Positions 4,017 to 7,400 of a stretch of DNA of 7,400 nucleotides are shown here, piece by piece; within the stretch, counting starts at the first letter, position 1; the number at the start of each line of letters is the position of its first letter. Position numbers and translations under genes: made by a program. Under the pieces are notes generated by a model that was not told where the DNA came from, searched no databases, and saw nothing but the letters and a program-made list of their open reading frames with translations. This stretch comes from CAYHZG01 sp964361105 (GTDB taxonomy: Bacteria; Patescibacteriota; Minisyncoccia; 2-02-FULL-40-12), in NCBI GenBank assembly GCA_964361105.1, contig CAYHZG010000025.1:1-7400 (forward strand), given 5' to 3'.

Positions 4017-5746
4017 CTGACCTTGAGCAAATTAAAGAACGAATTGATATTGTTGAATTAATTCAGAGCTATCTGCGGCTCCAGAAAGCCGGAATGAATT
4101 ACAAGGGTCTTTGTCCTTTCCATAATGAAAAAACTCCTTCGTTTATGGTTTCGCCTTCGCGTCAGATCTGGCATTGTTTCGGCTGTTCCTTGGGCGGTGA
4201 CGCTTTTAAATTTTTGATGCAGATTGAAGGGTTAGAATTTAAAGAAGCGCTTGAACGCCTGGCCAAGCGGGCCGGAATTCAATTGAAGCATTTTAACAGA
4301 GAAGCGGTCAGCGAGAAAACAAAACTTTATGAAGTTTCCGAGCTGGCCGCGAAATTTTTTGAGAAACAACTCGGAGAATCGGAGAATGGGAAAAAGGCAT
4401 TAGAGTATTTGAAAGAGAGAGGCCTAAAAAACGAGACTATAAGCCAGTGGCGGCTTGGCTACGCGCCCAATACCTGGAATTCCTTGAAATCTTTTCTGAA
4501 AAACGCCGGTTTTTCAGAAAAGGAAATTTACGCGGCTGGTTTAAGTGTGAAAAAAGAAGAGGGCAACTATTACGATCGTTTCCGCGGCCGGATAATGTTT
4601 CCGATTTCAGATATAAATTCACAGGTGGTTGGATTCACCGGGAGAATTTTTGAGCAACTTACTGGTGAAATTGAAGGAGGCAAATATATTAATACACCCC
4701 AAACTCTGATTTATGATAAAAGCAAAGTTCTTTACGGTTTGGACAAAGCCAAAATGGATATCCGCAAAAGTAATCGGGTAATTGCGGTTGAGGGCAATAT
4801 GGATGTGATTATGTCTCATCAGGCCGGAGTTAAAAATGTGGTTGCCTCTTCGGGCACGGCTTTAACTAATCAGCACTTAAGAATTTTAAAACGCTACACC
4901 CAGAATCTTGATTTATGTTTTGACGAGGATTCAGCCGGTGAAACCGCGACCAAGCGGGGGATTGATTTGGCTTTGTCGCAAGGATTCAACATCGGCGTAG
5001 CGAATATTTCGGCTAAAGATCCGGCTGATTTAATTAAAGAAAACCCAAAGGAATGGATAGCGACTTCAGCCAAAAGTCAGCCAATCATTAAATTTTACAT
5101 TGTAAAGGCCCTTGAGAATCATGATTCGACCACTGCCCTGGGCAAGAAGAACATAAGTCTTGAAGTCCTGCCAATGATTAAGTTAGTAGAAAATAAGGTT
5201 GAACAGGCTCATTGGCTGGATGAGTTGAGCCAGAAATTAAAAGTTGACCAAAAAGTTTTGGTTAAAGCCATGGCCGAAACCAAAACCGGGGTTAGGCGGC
5301 AGGAAACGGAAAAAGAGTTTGAAAATCTTGAGCCTTCGCCTCGTCTTCTGTTAGAAGAAACCCTTTTGGCCCTGCTTTTAAAAATGCCTCAAAAATCAGA
5401 AGAGCTTAATCCGGAAGAGTTTGAAATTTTCCAGGACAAACTATATAATAGTGTTTTTGAGCGGCTGAAAATGGGTGAGACCTTGTTTAGTCAGCCGTTT
5501 TCTTATGAGGATAACTTGCGCCTTGAGCTGATAAAATTTAAGTCAGACGAGTACTTCGGCGACCTTGAAGAAAAGGACTTGGAAAATGAAATTTCCCGAC
5601 TCATTAAGAGTTTGAAAAAGGAACTTATTTTGGGAAAAATTAAGGATTTAGAGATTAAAATCAAAGAGGCGAAAAACCAAGAGGAAGTATCGCCCCTCCT
5701 TCAGCAGGTTCAAAAATTCTCAAATAAATTGTCTTCTCTTAATTGA
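4013..5746 (+). CDS. dnaG: DNA primase
   Basis: This is the bacterial primase that makes RNA primers for the replication fork. At 577 aa it is near usual length. The N-terminal CHC2 zinc-binding domain (about 1-95) has Cys34, His37, Cys55 and Cys58 in CPFH and CFGC. The catalytic core includes YDRFRGRIMFPI (187-198), GFTGR (207-211), KYINTPQT (224-231) and KSKVLYGLDKAK (236-247). The Toprim fold has VEGNMDVI (259-266; Glu260), SSGTALT (279-285) and the metal-binding aspartates in FDEDSAGE (303-310; Asp304, Asp306), where most primases have FDGDxAG. The C-terminal part (about 430-577) is glutamate- and lysine-rich and helical, in the position of the DnaB-helicase-binding domain but poorly conserved. 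The start overlaps the GGDEF stop by 4 nt, which indicates translational coupling. There is no Shine-Dalgarno. Confidence 0.98.
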   Translation: MTDLEQIKERIDIVELIQSYLRLQKAGMNYKGLCPFHNEKTPSFMVSPSRQIWHCFGCSLGGDAFKFLMQIEGLEFKEALERLAKRAGIQLKHFNREAVSEKTKLYEVSELAAKFFEKQLGESENGKKALEYLKERGLKNETISQWRLGYAPNTWNSLKSFLKNAGFSEKEIYAAGLSVKKEEGNYYDRFRGRIMFPISDINSQVVGFTGRIFEQLTGEIEGGKYINTPQTLIYDKSKVLYGLDKAKMDIRKSNRVIAVEGNMDVIMSHQAGVKNVVASSGTALTNQHLRILKRYTQNLDLCFDEDSAGETATKRGIDLALSQGFNIGVANISAKDPADLIKENPKEWIATSAKSQPIIKFYIVKALENHDSTTALGKKNISLEVLPMIKLVENKVEQAHWLDELSQKLKVDQKVLVKAMAETKTGVRRQETEKEFENLEPSPRLLLEETLLALLLKMPQKSEELNPEEFEIFQDKLYNSVFERLKMGETLFSQPFSYEDNLRLELIKFKSDEYFGDLEEKDLENEISRLIKSLKKELILGKIKDLEIKIKEAKNQEEVSPLLQQVQKFSNKLSSLN

Positions 5747-5755
5747 ATTTGTTTT

Positions 5756-6985
5756 ATGAAACGAAAGAAGAAAGTCAAAATTAAAAAGGCAAGAAAGAAA
5801 AGCCTGAAAAGAAAGGCTGTTTTAAGGCGCAAAAAATTCAAAAAACTTAGGGCGAAAATAAAAAAAGAATTAAAACCCCAGGGGCGGCGGGGCAGGCCCA
5901 AAAAAGCGGCCGGGCTTTTTCACGAGGATAAAATAAACCAGCTTATTACCAAAAGCCGGCATCGCGGCTTTGTGACCGAAGCCGAAATTTTACAGAACTT
6001 TCCGGAGATTGAAAAAGACATCATTGGTTTGGAAAAACTTTATGAGCGGCTTGAGTCAAGCAATATCAATATCATTGAAAGCGGCAAGGTTCTGGAAGAG
6101 GAAAAGATTAAATCATTTGAGAAAGATAAAGCCCTGGAAAAGGAGGTTTCAGAACTGGGCGCCGATTCGGTTCAGCTCTATTTGAGGGAGATCGGTCGAT
6201 ATCCGCTTTTAAAGCGAGAAGATGAAGTGGATTTGGCCAAGAAAATCTTGATAGGCGATGAATCAGCTAAGCAAAGATTGATTCAGTCAAATTTGCGTCT
6301 GGTGGTTTCAATTGCCAAAAAATACATTGGTCGTTCGCCCAACTTGACTTTGCTTGACTTGATTCAGGAGGGAAACTTGGGTCTTTTTCGGGCCGTAGAA
6401 AAATTTGACTACAAGAGAGGTTTTAAATTTTCAACTTATGCCACTTGGTGGATTCGCCAGGCCATCACCCGGGCCTTGGCTGACCAGGCCAGGACTATTA
6501 GAATTCCGGTTCATATGGTTGAGACGATTAATCAGTATCAGCAGGTGGTCAGGCGACTTGTTCAGGATTTAGGCCGCGAGCCATTGCCCGAAGAGATTGC
6601 CGCGGAAATGAGTTTGAGTGTGGAAAAGGTTCGCCACATCCAAAAAATTTCTCAAGATACCGTTTCTTTGGAAGTGCCGATAGGGGGTGAAGATGAAGAC
6701 AGTGTTTTGGCTGATTTTGTGCCGGACGAAGATAGCGTCACGCCCCAGATGTCTGCCTCGCGCCGGATTTTGAAAGACCATCTGGATGAGATAATTGACG
6801 AGTTAACTCCTCGCGAGCAGAAGATTTTGGAAATGAGGTTTGGTTTGAAAGACGGCGTAACCCACACTCTTGAAGAAGTAGGTAAGGTTTTTGGCGTCAC
6901 CCGAGAAAGAATCCGTCAGATTGAAGCCAAGGCTTTGGATAAAATCCGCCAGCATCACAAGGTTGAGAAGTTGAAGGATTATTAG
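5756..6985 (+). CDS. rpoD: primary RNA polymerase sigma factor (sigma70)
   Basis: This housekeeping sigma factor of 409 aa directs RNA polymerase to -10/-35 promoters like those seen in this window. Residues 1-50 are an unusual tail made mostly of lysine and arginine, ending in GRRGRPKK (43-50), which contains the RGRP core of an AT-hook. A short region 1.1-like segment (about 56-125) follows, then region 1.2 (SVQLYLREIGRYPLL, 138-152). Region 2 spans about 170-250 (SNLRLVVSIAKKYIGR; DLIQEGNLGLFRAVEKFDY; FSTYATWWIRQAI, the -10 recognition and melting part). Region 3 covers 251-330. Region 4 has TPREQKILEMRFGL and the -35-binding helix-turn-helix (371-394, TLEEVGKVFGVTRERIRQIE). ATG 5756 lies 9 nt after dnaG with no Shine-Dalgarno. 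No later methionine occurs before region 2, so the basic tail is probably translated. Confidence 0.98.
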   Translation: MKRKKKVKIKKARKKSLKRKAVLRRKKFKKLRAKIKKELKPQGRRGRPKKAAGLFHEDKINQLITKSRHRGFVTEAEILQNFPEIEKDIIGLEKLYERLESSNINIIESGKVLEEEKIKSFEKDKALEKEVSELGADSVQLYLREIGRYPLLKREDEVDLAKKILIGDESAKQRLIQSNLRLVVSIAKKYIGRSPNLTLLDLIQEGNLGLFRAVEKFDYKRGFKFSTYATWWIRQAITRALADQARTIRIPVHMVETINQYQQVVRRLVQDLGREPLPEEIAAEMSLSVEKVRHIQKISQDTVSLEVPIGGEDEDSVLADFVPDEDSVTPQMSASRRILKDHLDEIIDELTPREQKILEMRFGLKDGVTHTLEEVGKVFGVTRERIRQIEAKALDKIRQHHKVEKLKDY

Positions 6986-6997
6986 AGCTTCTCAACC
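6961..6997 (+). promoter_or_regulatory. hairpin across the rpoD 3' end, alternative to the terminator
   Basis: GGTTGAGAAG (6961-6970), in the last rpoD codons, is a perfect 10-bp complement of CTTCTCAACC (6988-6997) with a 17-nt loop containing the stop codon. Part of the same right arm, CTCAAC (6991-6996), also pairs with GTTGAG (7040-7045) next to a 9-T run. The two pairings exclude each other. Pairing is read directly; any regulatory effect is inference. Confidence 0.5.
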
Positions 6998-7057
6998 ACA
7001 GCCCATAATCCCTATGGGCTGGGTTTTCGAAGTTGTACTGTTGAGGGATTTTTTTTT
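6991..7057 (+). terminator. intrinsic terminator after rpoD
   Basis: A perfect 9-bp stem, CAGCCCATA (6999-7007) with TATGGGCTG (7013-7021), has a 5-nt loop and is followed by TTTT (7024-7027). An outer 6-bp stem (6991-6996/7040-7045) precedes a nine-T run (7049-7057). Two tandem stop signals for the plus-strand transcript are therefore possible. The T-run touches the 3' end of the convergent minus-strand gene. Confidence 0.8.
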
Positions 7058-7268
7058 ACAATTTCTCAATTTCTTTCAGATCTTTGTCGGGTAGATAGAG
7101 AAGAATTATTCCTAAAATGATCCCGCCGATAGCAGTAAGGACATGAGTGCCGAAAAATATTCTATCTATATAATCAAGCGTGTACCAAATCCCCCGCCAG
7201 ATTAAAACCAGCGACAAAACAATGGTGAAGTTTCTGATGAAGTAGCTGAACAATTTTCTTTTGGGCAT
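7056..7268 (-). CDS. small two-helix membrane protein, 70 aa
   Basis: This gene of unknown function has a basic N-terminus (MPKRK) and a first hydrophobic helix at about residues 12-26 (FTIVLSLVLIWRGIW segment). A short loop with YTLDYIDRIFFGTH follows, then a second helix at about 43-59 (LTAIGGIILGIILLY) and a charged C-terminal tail DKDLKEIEKL. By the positive-inside rule both ends are probably cytoplasmic. ATG 7268 is preferred because an extended -10 promoter ends 7 nt upstream, making the transcript leaderless. It is convergent with rpoD and divergent from the tRNA gene. Similar tiny two-helix proteins are frequent in CPR genomes, from memory; no family name is offered. Confidence 0.78.
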   Translation of the reverse strand: MPKRKLFSYFIRNFTIVLSLVLIWRGIWYTLDYIDRIFFGTHVLTAIGGIILGIILLYLPDKDLKEIEKL

Positions 7269-7275
7269 TACCGGT

Positions 7276-7304
7276 ATTGTATCACAATTGATTTTAGTGG
7301 TAAA
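7276..7304 (-). promoter_or_regulatory. promoter of the small membrane protein, probably leaderless
   Basis: On the minus strand TACAAT (7281-7276), preceded by TGA, forms an extended -10. TTTACC (7304-7299) lies 17 nt upstream as a -35 with four of six consensus bases. Only 7 nt separate the -10 from the ATG, so transcription is expected to begin at or within one base of the start codon. Confidence 0.65.
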
Positions 7305-7316
7305 TTGAGGTATTAT
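7288..7316 (+). promoter_or_regulatory. promoter of tRNA-Asn
   Basis: TTGATT (7288-7293), a 17-nt spacer and TATTAT (7311-7316) give a good sigma70 promoter. Transcription would start near 7323, about 19 nt before the mature tRNA. It overlaps the minus-strand promoter at 7276-7304, so polymerase binding at the two should be mutually exclusive. Confidence 0.65.
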
Positions 7317-7341
7317 TTTTTAGAGTTTAACAATTGAATAT

Positions 7342-7400
7342 TCCCCGGTAGCTCAATGGTAGAGCGCCTCGCTGTTAACGAGTGGGTTGTAGGTTCGAGT
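7342..7400 (+). tRNA. tRNA-Asn (GUU), 3' truncated by window end
   Basis: The acceptor strand TCCCCGG (7342-7348) is followed by the D-arm GCTC-AATGGTA-GAGC (7351-7365). The anticodon stem-loop CCTCG-CTGTTAA-CGAGT (7367-7383) has anticodon GTT at 7374-7376. A 5-nt variable loop and the start of the T-arm, GTAGG-TTCGAGT (7389-7400), come next. The outermost anticodon-stem pair is C-T, a mismatch; the other four are canonical. The 3' acceptor strand lies outside the window, so the CCA status is unknown. Confidence 0.95.

Noticed and set aside
1..7400. CRISPR array, insertion sequence or integrase gene
   Set aside because: No regularly spaced direct repeats, transposase motifs or integrase motifs were seen. 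The tRNA at the end has no visible attachment-site duplicate in the window.

Overview
The window looks like a bacterial chromosome segment of moderate to low GC. It is probably from a candidate-phyla-radiation (Patescibacteria/Parcubacteria-type) organism. This rests on small compact genes, a minimal GGDEF-dnaG-rpoD cluster, a lysine-rich primary sigma factor, very short or absent mRNA leaders, and mostly absent Shine-Dalgarno sequences. TGA is used as a stop, so the standard bacterial code (code 11) applies, not the TGA=Gly code. The lineage is an inference; no phylogeny was run.

Region 1 (1-1873) is a tight run of three plus-strand genes. It holds the 3' part of a DUF5680-like protein, an unrecognised 313-residue protein, and a histidine-phosphatase (phosphoglycerate mutase-like) enzyme that overlaps its upstream neighbour by 8 nt. 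Region 2 (1999-2516) is a type II toxin-antitoxin pair with its own promoter: a ribbon-helix-helix antitoxin followed 3 nt later by a RelE/ParE-fold toxin. Together these look like accessory cargo.

Region 3 (2517-3390) is the odd part. Its base composition is visibly more GC-rich than its surroundings. It has a near-consensus promoter (TTGACT-17-TATAAT) at one end and an intrinsic terminator at the other, giving a predicted transcript of about 720 nt. Inside are a leader of about 150 nt with a possible 9-codon leader peptide containing PPP, mutually exclusive hairpins, a small orphan gene (88 aa), and about 230 nt with several long, GC-rich, nested stems. It has the only strong Shine-Dalgarno sequences in the window. 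I do not recognise it, and it is the best candidate here for something undescribed.

Region 4 (3396-7057) is a core macromolecular-synthesis cluster: a soluble diguanylate cyclase, DNA primase DnaG (ATGA overlap) and primary sigma factor RpoD (9-nt gap), closed by a terminator. In enterobacteria the same cluster is rpsU-dnaG-rpoD; here a GGDEF protein takes the first position. It connects replication initiation, housekeeping transcription and possibly c-di-GMP in one transcript.

Region 5 (7056-7400) has a small two-helix membrane protein on the minus strand, convergent with rpoD. Its probably leaderless promoter overlaps a plus-strand promoter for a tRNA-Asn(GUU), which runs off the window end.
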